A DNA stretch of 40,599 nt, from contig DEIA01000008.1 of the NCBI GenBank assembly GCA_002352225.1, positions 1 through 40,599 of the forward strand. The letters run 5' to 3'. The notes under the pieces are model-generated. The model saw nothing but the letters and a program-made list of their open reading frames with translations, did no database searches and was not told the origin of the DNA. Numbering within the stretch: the stretch's first letter is position 1; each line of letters starts with the position of its first letter. The stretch is from Flammeovirgaceae bacterium UBA2786 (lineage in GTDB: Bacteria > Bacteroidota > Bacteroidia > Cytophagales > Cyclobacteriaceae). The translations under genes and the position numbers were made by a program. Shown here in pieces: positions 14,474 to 23,703 of this stretch.

Positions 14474-15697
14474 CTAAGAAGTTAACAACTTATAATACTT
14501 ATCACTCAAAATCGCAATAGACATGTTTTGTAAAAGAAACTGGTATCCTCTGTTACCCATCATCGTAAGCTCATCGGTGCTCAATTTGCTCAGCTCTTCA
14601 ATGGCTTGAGCTATTTTGGTAGCATTTTCAGGTTCAACCACTATACCACAACCTGCTTCTTTCACTGGATCAAAAGCCAGGTTAGCAGAGGAAATAATGG
14701 GTTTACGGGCAAGCATATAATCCGAGTACTTGTTTGCTGATACTCCAAATCGGTAAATTGGTAATTTATGCCAGCCTATATATAGAAAATCTGATTTACG
14801 CAATATCGATTGAACTTCGTGCTTAGGGACTTTACCTTCGAATACAATTGCGTTATTATTTTTGAATTTTTCTTTAAAAAAAACAAGCTCAGAGCCAGCC
14901 CCTAAAATTAGATACATAAATTTCGTAGGTTCATTTAAAAACTCATGTGAGCTCAAAAAATACTCCAAAGCATTAGCCTTTCCTACTGCTCCCGCATACG
15001 TTACAACTATCTTATCTTTAAAACCCTCTTCCCATAAAGGTTGTTCTTTGATACCTTCGTCAAAACCTTCAATGTCAATACCATTAGAAATCCAGTGAAC
15101 CCGAATTTTACGCTTCATTTTAGTTTGAACGTGGCTTTCTGCATTGGGTAGAACTGAAATAAGGGTATCGGCAAACCGGTAAGCAACCCACTCAGTAACA
15201 TTAAGCAACACAATTATGGGATTAAGAGTTGAGTACCCCCCTATCTCGATCAGTGTAAGCGGCCAGATATCCCGGATTTCAAAAATTACTTTTCTGATTT
15301 TACCTCTTGAAAATAATTTTCTAATCAAAGCCGGATAAATCGGAAACATTGACATAGACGAAACTATGATCTGCTCTGGTCTTGGTATATCTTTATGTCT
15401 GGCGGTAAACAACCTAAGCATAAAAATCATCCATGAAGCAACTCTGCCAAAAGCACTATCTGATGCGTATTTAGGGACCTTTACCCAGCAATACCGTACA
15501 CCATCAATATATTGCACGGTTAGAGCTCCACTGATTTGCGGTTGGTTTAGAAACAAATGATTATAAGAAGCTGAGAAAATTGTAACATCAGCATGATAGT
15601 TACGCATCCATTGTTGGGCCATAAAATGATACCGCTCCCCTGCACCCGAAGAGTTATACGGAGATCCGGCAAACTGATTAAAGACCCAAATATTCAT
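14474..15697 (-). CDS. GT4-family glycosyltransferase (WbuB-like)
   Basis: This 407-residue cytoplasmic or membrane-associated glycosyltransferase has a GT-B fold. The N-terminus, MNIWVFNQFAGSP followed by a GAGERYH stretch, and EIRDIWPLTLIEIGG near residue 142 are typical of the WbuB group of N-acetylfucosamine/6-deoxy-sugar transferases. The C-terminal domain has a donor-site stretch ANKYSDYMLARKPIISS near 325 in place of a strict E-x7-E motif. The start is ATG at 15697, overlapping the stop of the PaaK-like gene by ATGA. It probably adds an early sugar, since such enzymes often lie beside a WecA/WbpL-type transferase. The substrates are inferred only. Confidence 0.82.
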   Translation of the reverse strand: MNIWVFNQFAGSPYNSSGAGERYHFMAQQWMRNYHADVTIFSASYNHLFLNQPQISGALTVQYIDGVRYCWVKVPKYASDSAFGRVASWMIFMLRLFTARHKDIPRPEQIIVSSMSMFPIYPALIRKLFSRGKIRKVIFEIRDIWPLTLIEIGGYSTLNPIIVLLNVTEWVAYRFADTLISVLPNAESHVQTKMKRKIRVHWISNGIDIEGFDEGIKEQPLWEEGFKDKIVVTYAGAVGKANALEYFLSSHEFLNEPTKFMYLILGAGSELVFFKEKFKNNNAIVFEGKVPKHEVQSILRKSDFLYIGWHKLPIYRFGVSANKYSDYMLARKPIISSANLAFDPVKEAGCGIVVEPENATKIAQAIEELSKLSTDELTMMGNRGYQFLLQNMSIAILSDKYYKLLTS

Positions 15698-17004
15698 GCT
15701 TCAACTTCAGAATAAAAATGCTTAATCTTTCCGTTAGTTGCTTTTTGTATTGATGTAACATAAACGTATTGAACCTGAAGGCCATCTTCCAGATAACCAG
15801 TAATATCCCTTTCAATAGCTATTTCAACTTCACGATCCAATTTATGGGTTGCTTCTATAATAAACTCAAAGGTATTTTTAGTTCGCTGACGTATTACATA
15901 CTGACGAATTCCTTTTGCTTTTTCGATAATTGATTTTGAAACATAATAAAAAACCAAACCAGGCACTACTTTACCACTGGGCAGAATAGCCATATCATTA
16001 GTACGTCCCATCAACCTTGTTAGTACATCCGCAACAGGGCTCCCTGGCTCTTGCTCTAATGTGGCAATATCTCCGATAGAAAACCGAACAAAAGGGAAAG
16101 CTTTGTTATTAAAATCAGTTACCACCACTCTGCCGCCATACTCTTGTAGCGACAGTCCATCAACCGGCAAAATTTCAACTAATAAATTTTCGCGTGCTAT
16201 GCGCCAACGGTCATGACCGATATCATACCCAATATAACCAAATTCCGAAGCTCCATACTCACTTTTAACAGGCACACCAAAGGCTTTCTGCATAGTATTA
16301 CGATCCTCCTGTGTACATACCTCGCTTGTTACTATTACACACCTCAACGATGGGCAAATGCTATTCAACACTCTATTTGTCTTTAGTAGATACTTAGCAA
16401 AATATACAATACTATGTGTGTAGCCATAAACACCCTCAAATGGATCTCTTGTAAATTTATCTACTACCTTCTCCAGCGCTTTATCTGATAAATCAAACAC
16501 TACAAATCTGAAACGGTTCATTAACCAATCCTTAAATCGCTCTTTCCAATGTAAAAAAAATTCTTTGGGGATTCCATAGAACCATGCAGTACGACATCCG
16601 ACAGGAATACCCAATTCCTGGTATCGCTGCATAACATAGGCCCAGTTCCTGGCATGGCCATAGCCATCGCGGGCAAAATACATGGGATGACCTGAAGAGC
16701 CTGATGTCTTAGATGTAAATAATTTCTTATTTAAGAAATCCTTGGCAATCATCCTTTCCAACGGCATTTGGTAGTCAGTTTTCTCTAAAACCGGAAGGTC
16801 TTCCCAACGCTGAGGAAAGGGACCTTTAACCTTTGCACGATAAAACTCATTAGCCTCATAATGATGGCGGGCTATAGACATTGCAGCATCTTGCTGATAC
16901 TTAACAAAATCCTTATCCTCCATCGATTGGATTTTTACTAAATCAGCTTTCGCCTTTGCTAGCGGGTATCCATTAATACGAAAAACCAATTCCTGCCAGG
17001 TCAT
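15694..17004 (-). CDS. PaaK/CapK-like AMP-forming enzyme of a polysaccharide locus
   Basis: This 436-residue protein belongs to the phenylacetate-CoA ligase (PaaK)-related adenylate-forming enzymes. The ATP-binding loop TSKTSGSSGHP is at about 97-107, and SEYGASEFGYIGYD marks the second adenylation motif. A DFNNKAFPFVRFSIGD stretch, a GRTND motif and a smaller C-terminal domain follow. Real phenylacetate catabolism genes are absent. Homologues called CapK occur in capsule and O-antigen loci with no settled role, possibly activating an acid for acylation of a sugar. ATG at 17004 is chosen because it makes an ATGA overlap with the upstream glycosyltransferase; the ATG at 17031 would give a 31-base overlap. 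The substrate is unknown. Confidence 0.8.
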   Translation of the reverse strand: MTWQELVFRINGYPLAKAKADLVKIQSMEDKDFVKYQQDAAMSIARHHYEANEFYRAKVKGPFPQRWEDLPVLEKTDYQMPLERMIAKDFLNKKLFTSKTSGSSGHPMYFARDGYGHARNWAYVMQRYQELGIPVGCRTAWFYGIPKEFFLHWKERFKDWLMNRFRFVVFDLSDKALEKVVDKFTRDPFEGVYGYTHSIVYFAKYLLKTNRVLNSICPSLRCVIVTSEVCTQEDRNTMQKAFGVPVKSEYGASEFGYIGYDIGHDRWRIARENLLVEILPVDGLSLQEYGGRVVVTDFNNKAFPFVRFSIGDIATLEQEPGSPVADVLTRLMGRTNDMAILPSGKVVPGLVFYYVSKSIIEKAKGIRQYVIRQRTKNTFEFIIEATHKLDREVEIAIERDITGYLEDGLQVQYVYVTSIQKATNGKIKHFYSEVEA

Positions 17005-18023
17005 TGATTTTGATTTAATAAAGTTAACCATTTTAACTCGACATTCTTCCAGTCAAACAACTCCGCAAAAGTTCTTGCTCTCTCACTTAAAGCTGACTGG
17101 CTCTTACTATCTAATTCCAGCAAACTGATTATCGCATCTGCCATCGCCCTCTCATCTGCCGAAGGGACTAATAATCCATTTTGGCCATGCTCTACCAAAA
17201 AAGGTATACCACCAACATTTGTACTTATAACCAAAAAACCCAGTGCCATAGCCTCCAGTAAACTTAAAGGTTGATTATCAATAGTGGTTGTATTCAGAAA
17301 TATATCATATTCTGTAGAATCCTGAACCCATTGTTCACGTGTTAACAAGCCTTTAAACAATACAGAGTCTTCTAGTCCATGTAGCTTCACATATTCAACA
17401 CATTCTTGGAAACTAGAATCTTTCACAGGACCTACCATGGTTAACCGGGCTAACGGAAATTTCAACAACACGAGCCGAAGCGCCCGAAGGGCTAATATTG
17501 GATTATATATTAAATCAAAGGCTCTTACCCATAAAATATTAGGTTCAATTCCGCATCTATTCTTATACTGATAATGTCTAATTTCTAATGCATTTGGTAT
17601 AATCTGAACAGAAAAGCCTTCAGATTGAAAAAACTCAGACAAATAAAAAGATGGAGAAATAATTTTAAATGCACCATCAAAAACCAATTTCATAGATGCA
17701 GGTGAACGTTTGTATCGTTGCGGTAAATTTCCTCCGTGAAGCACCAGTACATATCTCTTTTTCATCAGAATACAGAGTCGGGCTACCACGTATGCGTAAT
17801 AAAATGCTGAAGTACTAAAAGTATCAATTACTATCAGGTTAATCTTTCTTCTATTGTAAATCAAAAAAAATACAGCATCGATTACCCTTAATAATTTATT
17901 CTTATAACCCGATACTAATTGCAAATCTTCAGATGTGGATTCTTTCAACCGCCCTACTAAAAATTCAGTATAAGAAATTGCCCTACCTTTGTTACTTAAC
18001 ACGTTTCCAACAAATACAATCAT
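17001..18023 (-). CDS. Glycosyltransferase, GT4-like
   Basis: This 340-residue GT-B-type glycosyltransferase has an N-terminal acceptor domain with YVLVLHGGNLPQRYKRS near 110-125 and a C-terminal donor domain. In the donor site the usual E-x7-E appears as Asp...Glu in IDNQPLSLLEAMALG, so the first acidic residue is conservatively changed. A Rossmann-type GGIPFLVEHGQNGLL follows. The start is ATG at 18023, overlapping the stop of the Wzy-like gene (ATGA). It is one of about six transferases that would extend the repeat unit on the cytoplasmic face. Linkage and substrate cannot be predicted. Confidence 0.82.
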   Translation of the reverse strand: MIVFVGNVLSNKGRAISYTEFLVGRLKESTSEDLQLVSGYKNKLLRVIDAVFFLIYNRRKINLIVIDTFSTSAFYYAYVVARLCILMKKRYVLVLHGGNLPQRYKRSPASMKLVFDGAFKIISPSFYLSEFFQSEGFSVQIIPNALEIRHYQYKNRCGIEPNILWVRAFDLIYNPILALRALRLVLLKFPLARLTMVGPVKDSSFQECVEYVKLHGLEDSVLFKGLLTREQWVQDSTEYDIFLNTTTIDNQPLSLLEAMALGFLVISTNVGGIPFLVEHGQNGLLVPSADERAMADAIISLLELDSKSQSALSERARTFAELFDWKNVELKWLTLLNQNQ

Positions 18024-19354
18024 ACTAATTTACGCTCGGAGTTAGATACAAGTACTATAAAGGCGAGCCCAAACACAAACCCAGGTAATGCTGTGCGCAT
18101 AGCCGCGTGGTTAATTGTTAAAAATGCATATACAATAAAGGTTACAAACCAAATCTTATTAAAGGTTGAAAGTAAAATCATTTTTCGAATAACAAGACCA
18201 ATCAATACAACCAGAAAAACTACGCCCAACGATCCATGTTCAGCCAGAAGGCGGCCAAATTCACTATGGCTGGCTGCTAAATATCCATACTTGCGTTCTC
18301 GTATAAATTTACCCATACCAACGCCCACGCCAAAAACCGGATTCTCGAGAAACAACGCATAATCCGCACTAATAATACTCAAACGCCCGGAAGTTAAATC
18401 TTTATCTTCTTTACCTTTTGCATTTTTTCCAAAATACCGGTTTTCAATTTGACCACTCGTAATTTCAATTGAATAGCTCCAAATAAAAATTACAGCTGGT
18501 ATAATAATAATCAGGTACTTAATAAATCTCTTCTTTATTGGATGGTTTATAAGGAAGGAAAAAAGAATGAAGAAAATCAATGCAATTACAACAGATAATA
18601 TTCCTCCTCTCGAAAAAGTGATAATTCCTCGAAATGTAAAAAAACCTAATACCAATAAGTCTGTGAGCCGGAACCCGGTTATATCCATTTTAAGAATAAG
18701 GGCTATGAGAATGATGAAAATTCCGCACCCCAATAACGTGGATACCTGATTGGGACCAAAACCACCAGAAGTTTCAAAATTAGATTCTGCATTAAATTTT
18801 ATAGAAGAGAAGTCCGGGGTATTTAGTTGCAAAACAATGGCCATGCACACTATGGGCATCACAAAATAAACAAGTATAGCATTCAAATCTCTTCGGGGTA
18901 CTTGTCTATTGTAGAAATAGATACCGGCAACAAGAAGGGTTACCGGGCCGCTTAAATTAAAAAGAACTGCCTTCCGAAACTCATCACCCTGCATTTCGGT
19001 AAGAAATACGGACGGAATTAAGAGTAACAACAAAAACATAAATACCAAAGACGATTTTTTGAAACTCCTGTCAACAAGTAGCCCGGTTAACAACAGAATT
19101 ATTACATAATACTTAACTGCTTCATACGTAACAAATGCCTCCTGCATACGAAGTACCACTTCAGTACCGGTAGAATAAGCCGCCCAACAAGCTGCGCGCT
19201 CATGCTTATTTTTATGAATGACTATATCAAATAATCCGTATGTAACCGGAATGAGCCCCCACAAAAAAGCAATGCTACCCGAGGCGGCAATACCCACCCC
19301 CAGCACAACATGAAGCAAAAAGAAAATCAAATATTGAAGGTTGCTTTTTGCCAT
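18020..19354 (-). CDS. Wzy-like O-antigen/exopolysaccharide polymerase
   Basis: This 444-residue polytopic inner-membrane protein has about ten to twelve hydrophobic helices and a large periplasmic loop in the C-terminal half. The loop contains NPVFGVGVGMGKF and ASHSEFGRLLAEHGSLGV, the pattern of the O-antigen ligase/Wzy_C superfamily. In this locus it is best read as the Wzy polymerase that joins lipid-linked repeat units in the periplasm after Wzx flipping. A WaaL-type ligase has the same fold and is the main alternative. ATG at 19354 follows the previous stop (TAG) after one base and is preferred to the in-frame TTG at 19363. Confidence 0.83.
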   Translation of the reverse strand: MAKSNLQYLIFFLLHVVLGVGIAASGSIAFLWGLIPVTYGLFDIVIHKNKHERAACWAAYSTGTEVVLRMQEAFVTYEAVKYYVIILLLTGLLVDRSFKKSSLVFMFLLLLLIPSVFLTEMQGDEFRKAVLFNLSGPVTLLVAGIYFYNRQVPRRDLNAILVYFVMPIVCMAIVLQLNTPDFSSIKFNAESNFETSGGFGPNQVSTLLGCGIFIILIALILKMDITGFRLTDLLVLGFFTFRGIITFSRGGILSVVIALIFFILFSFLINHPIKKRFIKYLIIIIPAVIFIWSYSIEITSGQIENRYFGKNAKGKEDKDLTSGRLSIISADYALFLENPVFGVGVGMGKFIRERKYGYLAASHSEFGRLLAEHGSLGVVFLVVLIGLVIRKMILLSTFNKIWFVTFIVYAFLTINHAAMRTALPGFVFGLAFIVLVSNSERKLV

Positions 19355-19355
19355 A

Positions 19356-20435
19356 CTACCCAATTGCGTTATACTGTGCTATCAATTGATGCTGTGCACT
19401 TTCTTCTGAATACTGGAGCTGAATCTGTTGATGCAACCGGTAAGCATGATCACTGGTCTTTTCCTCGTTTTCAAAAGCTTCTTTAATAGCTACCATCATT
19501 GCTTCGGCATCTCCGGGTTGAATTAGCCAACCCGCTTTCCCTCCGTCTAACACATGTTTGCACTCACCCACATTGGTGCAAATAACAGGCAACCCGGCAA
19601 GCCCATACTCCAGCAAGGCAATGGGTAAACCTTCCGATACCGAGCTCAACACACCCACCGATGCCATATCTAAAAAACGAGTAACGTTTGTCTGCTCGCC
19701 CATAAAAAAAACATCGGTCAGGTTACATTCCTTTACTTGCTCTTTCAGCATTTTACTGTACACATCGTCTAAATCCTTGCCTACCATATACAATGTTGCA
19801 TCCGGGTATTGCTGCTTTGTCATTCTAAAAGCCTGAAGCAGCGTACCGTGGTCTTTTTGTGGCCGCAAGTTAGCCAAACAAAGGATGATGTGTGATGTAA
19901 GCCGGTCGGGTTTCCAGGATGGCTGATACGCTTTTCCAAGGTTGGCATAATTTGCTAAAAAATTAATCCGATCTGCCCGTACAAAAAGGTTTTTAACAGC
20001 CCATTCTTTCAAGGTATGGTTCACGGAAAAAACAGCGTCAAAAAAAATTGAAAATACTTTTATTGAAAATGATTTTCTTGAACTTAACTGGTCGCTCAAT
20101 CCATAATGATCATGCCAAACTACTTTTACTGAACGTGTAACAATTTTTACTATCACAGCCGTAAAAAAAGAAGAACTGTGTGCATGCAGAATGGTAATTT
20201 GATTATGCTTGATAAAGCGCACCAGCAACCGCAGCGCCTTCATATCAATCTTTTTCTTCCTGCCTAAAAATAAATAACGATCCGGGTTTTCTATGAAAGT
20301 CTTTAGTGGTCCCTCGCTTCGGGTGGCACAAAGCCAGGTTTCAACACCCGCCTGGTTCAGGGTATTCACCATGTTAACCGCTACGCGCTCTGCACCACCG
20401 GCCGAAAGCGAATCAATCAAGTGCATTACTCTCAT
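19356..20435 (-). CDS. GT4-family glycosyltransferase
   Basis: This 359-residue retaining GT-B glycosyltransferase starts MRVMHLIDSLSAGGAER, the classic GT4 N-terminus with the Gly-rich loop. The C-terminal donor site shows SEGLPIALLEYG with the E-x7-E pair. LANLRPQKDHGTLLQAF in the middle is the usual start of the second Rossmann domain. ATG at 20435 is chosen because it forms an ATGA overlap with the upstream gene and begins exactly at the family's conserved N-terminus; a longer frame to 20489 adds 18 unrelated residues. It is one of three consecutive GT4 genes. The sugar is not predictable. Confidence 0.87.
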   Translation of the reverse strand: MRVMHLIDSLSAGGAERVAVNMVNTLNQAGVETWLCATRSEGPLKTFIENPDRYLFLGRKKKIDMKALRLLVRFIKHNQITILHAHSSSFFTAVIVKIVTRSVKVVWHDHYGLSDQLSSRKSFSIKVFSIFFDAVFSVNHTLKEWAVKNLFVRADRINFLANYANLGKAYQPSWKPDRLTSHIILCLANLRPQKDHGTLLQAFRMTKQQYPDATLYMVGKDLDDVYSKMLKEQVKECNLTDVFFMGEQTNVTRFLDMASVGVLSSVSEGLPIALLEYGLAGLPVICTNVGECKHVLDGGKAGWLIQPGDAEAMMVAIKEAFENEEKTSDHAYRLHQQIQLQYSEESAQHQLIAQYNAIG

Positions 20436-21553
20436 ATAAACGCCTGAATGGCTTCCTTGAATTTTTCCAGTGTATACTTTCGCGACCACACAGCAGCCGC
20501 TGACGACATTTCATGGTAACAACCTGAATTCCGAATCAGGTTATAAAGATCATCGGCCAGTACTTCTGCATCCATCGTTTTAGCAAGTATGCCCCGATCA
20601 CCCTCCTGTAACATCCAGGGCACACACGATACGGGCCTGGTCAACGGCACACAACCCCAAAACATAGCTTCCGCTACTGCTTTGGGCCATCCTTCAGAAT
20701 TCGATAAGAAAACCAAAAAATGAGATTCCTGAAGAACTTGTTTGACTACCTCGCTGGTTACGTTTCCTCGAATAGACACGATTGACTGAAGTGCATTTTC
20801 TTCTACATACGTTTGCAGCGCATTACGCTCGGGGCCATCGCCAAGGAGTTGAAGGTGAACCGGCACGCCTTTGCGCCACAAGGCCGCTGCTACCTGAACA
20901 GTCGTTAGCGGGTTTTTACTTTTCATTAATGTACCCACAAACACCAGGTAAATAACACCACGCATATCGCGCTGCTTTACCGGTACAATTTCCGCTTCGG
21001 AGTAAGAGGCTGTAAAAAAAGGAACAATGTTTTTGGATTGATGAGGCCAATCGCCATACACCAGCACGCGCATATTTCGTGTTAAAAACGTATTACGCAG
21101 TATCCACTTTTGAAAACGGTACGACCAGGGCTGGCCAAGGTTCTCGCCCCAATTACCTGCGTACTTTGCTGTTTTCGTTTTGAAAGGAAAAAATATTTGA
21201 ACGGCAACCCCTACTAGGCCCATATTTCCTGGACATCTCAAGTGAATATGATCAGCCCAGATCATTGCATTTAATGTCCTAAGTAAAATTAAGGGCATCA
21301 GCACTATTGCTTTTAATGTGGCTATTGGTTCTGTTATCTTAAACAAAGGAACAGACGTAAAGGAAAGTTTGCTCAAGGCATCATAGGGTAAATCAATTGA
21401 TTCAAATTCCTCATTCTTAATTGGAGCTACAATCTTTACCTCTGAAACATTAACCGTCCACAAATTCATTTCTCGGATATATGGAGCATATCCACCAACC
21501 TCACTTTCAGAGTTTCTTTTGTGAATAAGGTGTGTAACGATAAGAAACCTCAC
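20432..21553 (-). CDS. GT4-family glycosyltransferase
   Basis: This 373-residue GT-B glycosyltransferase has its conserved C-terminal GT4 half as the clearest part: VYLVFVGTLMKSKN-like start of the donor domain, LLGDGPERNALQ near 245, and SNSEGWPKAVAEAMFWG with the E-x7-E pair. The N-terminal acceptor domain is less typical (RCPGNMGLVGV, AKYAGNWGENLGQPW), suggesting an unusual acceptor. The start is GTG at 21553, whose last two bases overlap the previous stop (GTGA); no ATG lies near the conserved N-terminus. Function in repeat-unit assembly is inferred from context. Confidence 0.83.
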   Translation of the reverse strand: MRFLIVTHLIHKRNSESEVGGYAPYIREMNLWTVNVSEVKIVAPIKNEEFESIDLPYDALSKLSFTSVPLFKITEPIATLKAIVLMPLILLRTLNAMIWADHIHLRCPGNMGLVGVAVQIFFPFKTKTAKYAGNWGENLGQPWSYRFQKWILRNTFLTRNMRVLVYGDWPHQSKNIVPFFTASYSEAEIVPVKQRDMRGVIYLVFVGTLMKSKNPLTTVQVAAALWRKGVPVHLQLLGDGPERNALQTYVEENALQSIVSIRGNVTSEVVKQVLQESHFLVFLSNSEGWPKAVAEAMFWGCVPLTRPVSCVPWMLQEGDRGILAKTMDAEVLADDLYNLIRNSGCYHEMSSAAAVWSRKYTLEKFKEAIQAFI

Positions 21554-22707
21554 GATTTACTTTTCTTTATGACAAGTTGATAAAACTTAATATTCTGATT
21601 GATAAGCATATTACTATCAAAGCGATCATGAATATCAATCAAAGCGTTTTCAGCTAACGTGCTCGCGTAAGCTTTATTGGTAAGAATTGCCAGAATACAT
21701 TTCGCAATATCATCAGGCAAATACGGATCACAAAGCAGTCCTGTAACACCATCCTGAATCACTTCAGGGCCGGGCCCGGTTCGGCTGGCTACTACCGCTT
21801 TGCCCATCGCTAATCCTTCCAGCCAGGCTAACGGCATTGCCTCCATGTGCGATGGATACGCACACACCTGGGCCGACTCAATCAAATGCGGTATTTCCGT
21901 ATTGGGTATGGCCCCCATAAAGGTAATGCAGTCTTTTACGGAGGGATCGATAAAATCTTGCAGGTATTGTATGTACGAAAGCCCGGAAGGAAAAAACCAA
22001 TCGCGTCCGGCAATCATAAGATGAGCTTGCGGAACGACTTTTCGAATTTGAGGCATAGCCATAACCAATTGCCGGATGCCTTTCTTTTCGCACACGGTGC
22101 CCACAAAAACAATACGCCCGTCTACTATTTTCCTTTCATCGGCTTTGCGGAATTTGGTAAGATCAACCGGGTTAAAAATTACCGGTGTTGCCTTTGCATC
22201 AAAATCTAAATAGGTAGCGGTATGATCAACAACATATCGGCTTACCCCTACCAGGGCATCGGCTTTACGGAACGAACGCTTTTCCTGAAAGCCTCGCCAG
22301 GCACTTATCTTTCGGTTTTCGGCCTGTGCAAAAAAATGATGACCACCGTGCATCCGGATAACGTACTTCACGTCTTCTATCTTCTTAATAAAGGCAAGTC
22401 CTAATTCGGGAGCCTCTACAACATCAATTTTCTGGTTAGCATGAATGGCTCGCAACTTTCTGTTTATCCGGAATGCCTGATCGGCAAAGCGAAAATATTT
22501 CCAGCGGCTAACAGGCAACCGGTAAAGATTTACGCCTTCTTCCTGGCTTACATTTCCGGCTTCATCAGCTCCCTGATAAAAGCCAACCACCGAAACGCTA
22601 ATTCCATGTCGTAGTAATCTTCCGGCAATAAATTTCACAAATGTTCCTACTCCACCATGCGGTTTGCCCGGTGTCGGAAATTCACTTGTAAGGAAAACAA
22701 TATGCAT
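21550..22707 (-). CDS. GT4-family glycosyltransferase
   Basis: This 385-residue GT-B glycosyltransferase has a well-kept GT4 layout. The N-terminus is MHIVFLTSEFPTPGKPHGGVG, containing the substrate loop. RMHGGHHFF lies near 118-126, VFVGTVCEKKGIRQLV opens the donor domain, and YPSHMEAMPLAWLEGLAMG gives the E-x7-E pair (about 283-291). GVTGLLCDPYLPDDIA follows. ATG at 22707 lies 2 bases after the methyltransferase stop. It is the most canonical of the transferases here. Substrate specificity is not visible from sequence alone. Confidence 0.88.
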   Translation of the reverse strand: MHIVFLTSEFPTPGKPHGGVGTFVKFIAGRLLRHGISVSVVGFYQGADEAGNVSQEEGVNLYRLPVSRWKYFRFADQAFRINRKLRAIHANQKIDVVEAPELGLAFIKKIEDVKYVIRMHGGHHFFAQAENRKISAWRGFQEKRSFRKADALVGVSRYVVDHTATYLDFDAKATPVIFNPVDLTKFRKADERKIVDGRIVFVGTVCEKKGIRQLVMAMPQIRKVVPQAHLMIAGRDWFFPSGLSYIQYLQDFIDPSVKDCITFMGAIPNTEIPHLIESAQVCAYPSHMEAMPLAWLEGLAMGKAVVASRTGPGPEVIQDGVTGLLCDPYLPDDIAKCILAILTNKAYASTLAENALIDIHDRFDSNMLINQNIKFYQLVIKKSKS

Positions 22708-22709
22708 CG

Positions 22710-23702
22710 TTAGAATTTGCGTTTAAAAATCATCAAGGCATCAGCGCCATCGTGCGGATATTGTTTGCGCAATTTTTGCAGTCGCTTTCTCCAAAACAAA
22801 TCGTTATCAGCCAGGCCATCTTTTATGTGCGAATAAGTATACATGCCGGTCATCTCAAAATCGTTACCTAACCAACGCAGGATTTTTGTATCCTGAAATC
22901 CTATCTCACCCCAGGGTTGATTAACCGAAATACCAAAAGGCACATGAATGTCCACAAGTTTATGAAGGTAATTTCGAGGAATGGGAGATACAATGAGTTT
23001 TCGTTTGATCAATTCCTGATTTGTAAGCGTTACCAGGTCATGAAACGATTTTTGGATACCGGTTTTATGCATCCAATAGCGCCAGGTTAATCGTTGGCGC
23101 AATCTTTTGTACTGCTGAAACTTTCGCGTAGCCTCAACGAGTTTTTCATTTACATAAAAATTGTAATTTGGTTCGTGCCCGGCTATGTAATAACCTGAAG
23201 GCGCAACCCACTGACGAATATGTTGCACAAAAGATTCTACCTCCAGCAAATGGTGCAGTAGCGCATTGGTCACCACCAGATCAAAAGGTTTTTCTTCCGC
23301 CAGTTTGCTTCGTCCTGTTACATCCGATAAAAATGTAAAAGCCACATGCGGAAAGGCTTTCATCTTTTCGCGGCAAATGTCAATCATAGCCGGAGAAAGA
23401 TCATAACAAACAACCTCTTTCACCAGGGCCCTTAAAGGTGATTGCAGTACCTGTAACGTAGCAAAGCCGGTACCGGCACCATAATCAAGTACCCGGATGG
23501 GCTTGATAAGCGATGGTTGAATATCCTTTAATGCCATTTGCCAGGACCAAACGGAATTGCTTAAGGAAATTTGAGAAATATCATAAACCGAAGCCTCATA
23601 CTGATGATAAATGTTACTTACCACCTCAACAAATTCAGGAACATTTGCGTGGATGTTCTGGTTGTTGAGTGAAACTTTAATTTTTTCCGGTGTGGTAGTC
23701 AT
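22710..23702 (-). CDS. SAM-dependent class I methyltransferase
   Basis: This 330-residue protein has the class I methyltransferase motif I VLDYGAGTGFATL near residue 75, motif II-like VVCYDLSPAMIDICR next to it and FDLVVTNALLHHL as motif IV. The N-terminal 60 residues and the last 130 residues are outside the core fold and resemble nothing I can name. It probably methylates a sugar of the repeat unit or a biosynthetic intermediate; this comes only from its position among glycosyltransferases. ATG at 23702 begins one base after the upstream stop and is preferred to the longer frame from 23777, which would overlap the neighbour by 74 bases. Confidence 0.8.
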   Translation of the reverse strand: MTTTPEKIKVSLNNQNIHANVPEFVEVVSNIYHQYEASVYDISQISLSNSVWSWQMALKDIQPSLIKPIRVLDYGAGTGFATLQVLQSPLRALVKEVVCYDLSPAMIDICREKMKAFPHVAFTFLSDVTGRSKLAEEKPFDLVVTNALLHHLLEVESFVQHIRQWVAPSGYYIAGHEPNYNFYVNEKLVEATRKFQQYKRLRQRLTWRYWMHKTGIQKSFHDLVTLTNQELIKRKLIVSPIPRNYLHKLVDIHVPFGISVNQPWGEIGFQDTKILRWLGNDFEMTGMYTYSHIKDGLADNDLFWRKRLQKLRKQYPHDGADALMIFKRKF

Positions 23703-23703
23703 A

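Noticed and set aside
21847..22209. 120-codon plus-strand frame over a GT4 gene
   Set aside because: It is antisense to a canonical glycosyltransferase with the E-x7-E motif. It has no start context or domain of its own.
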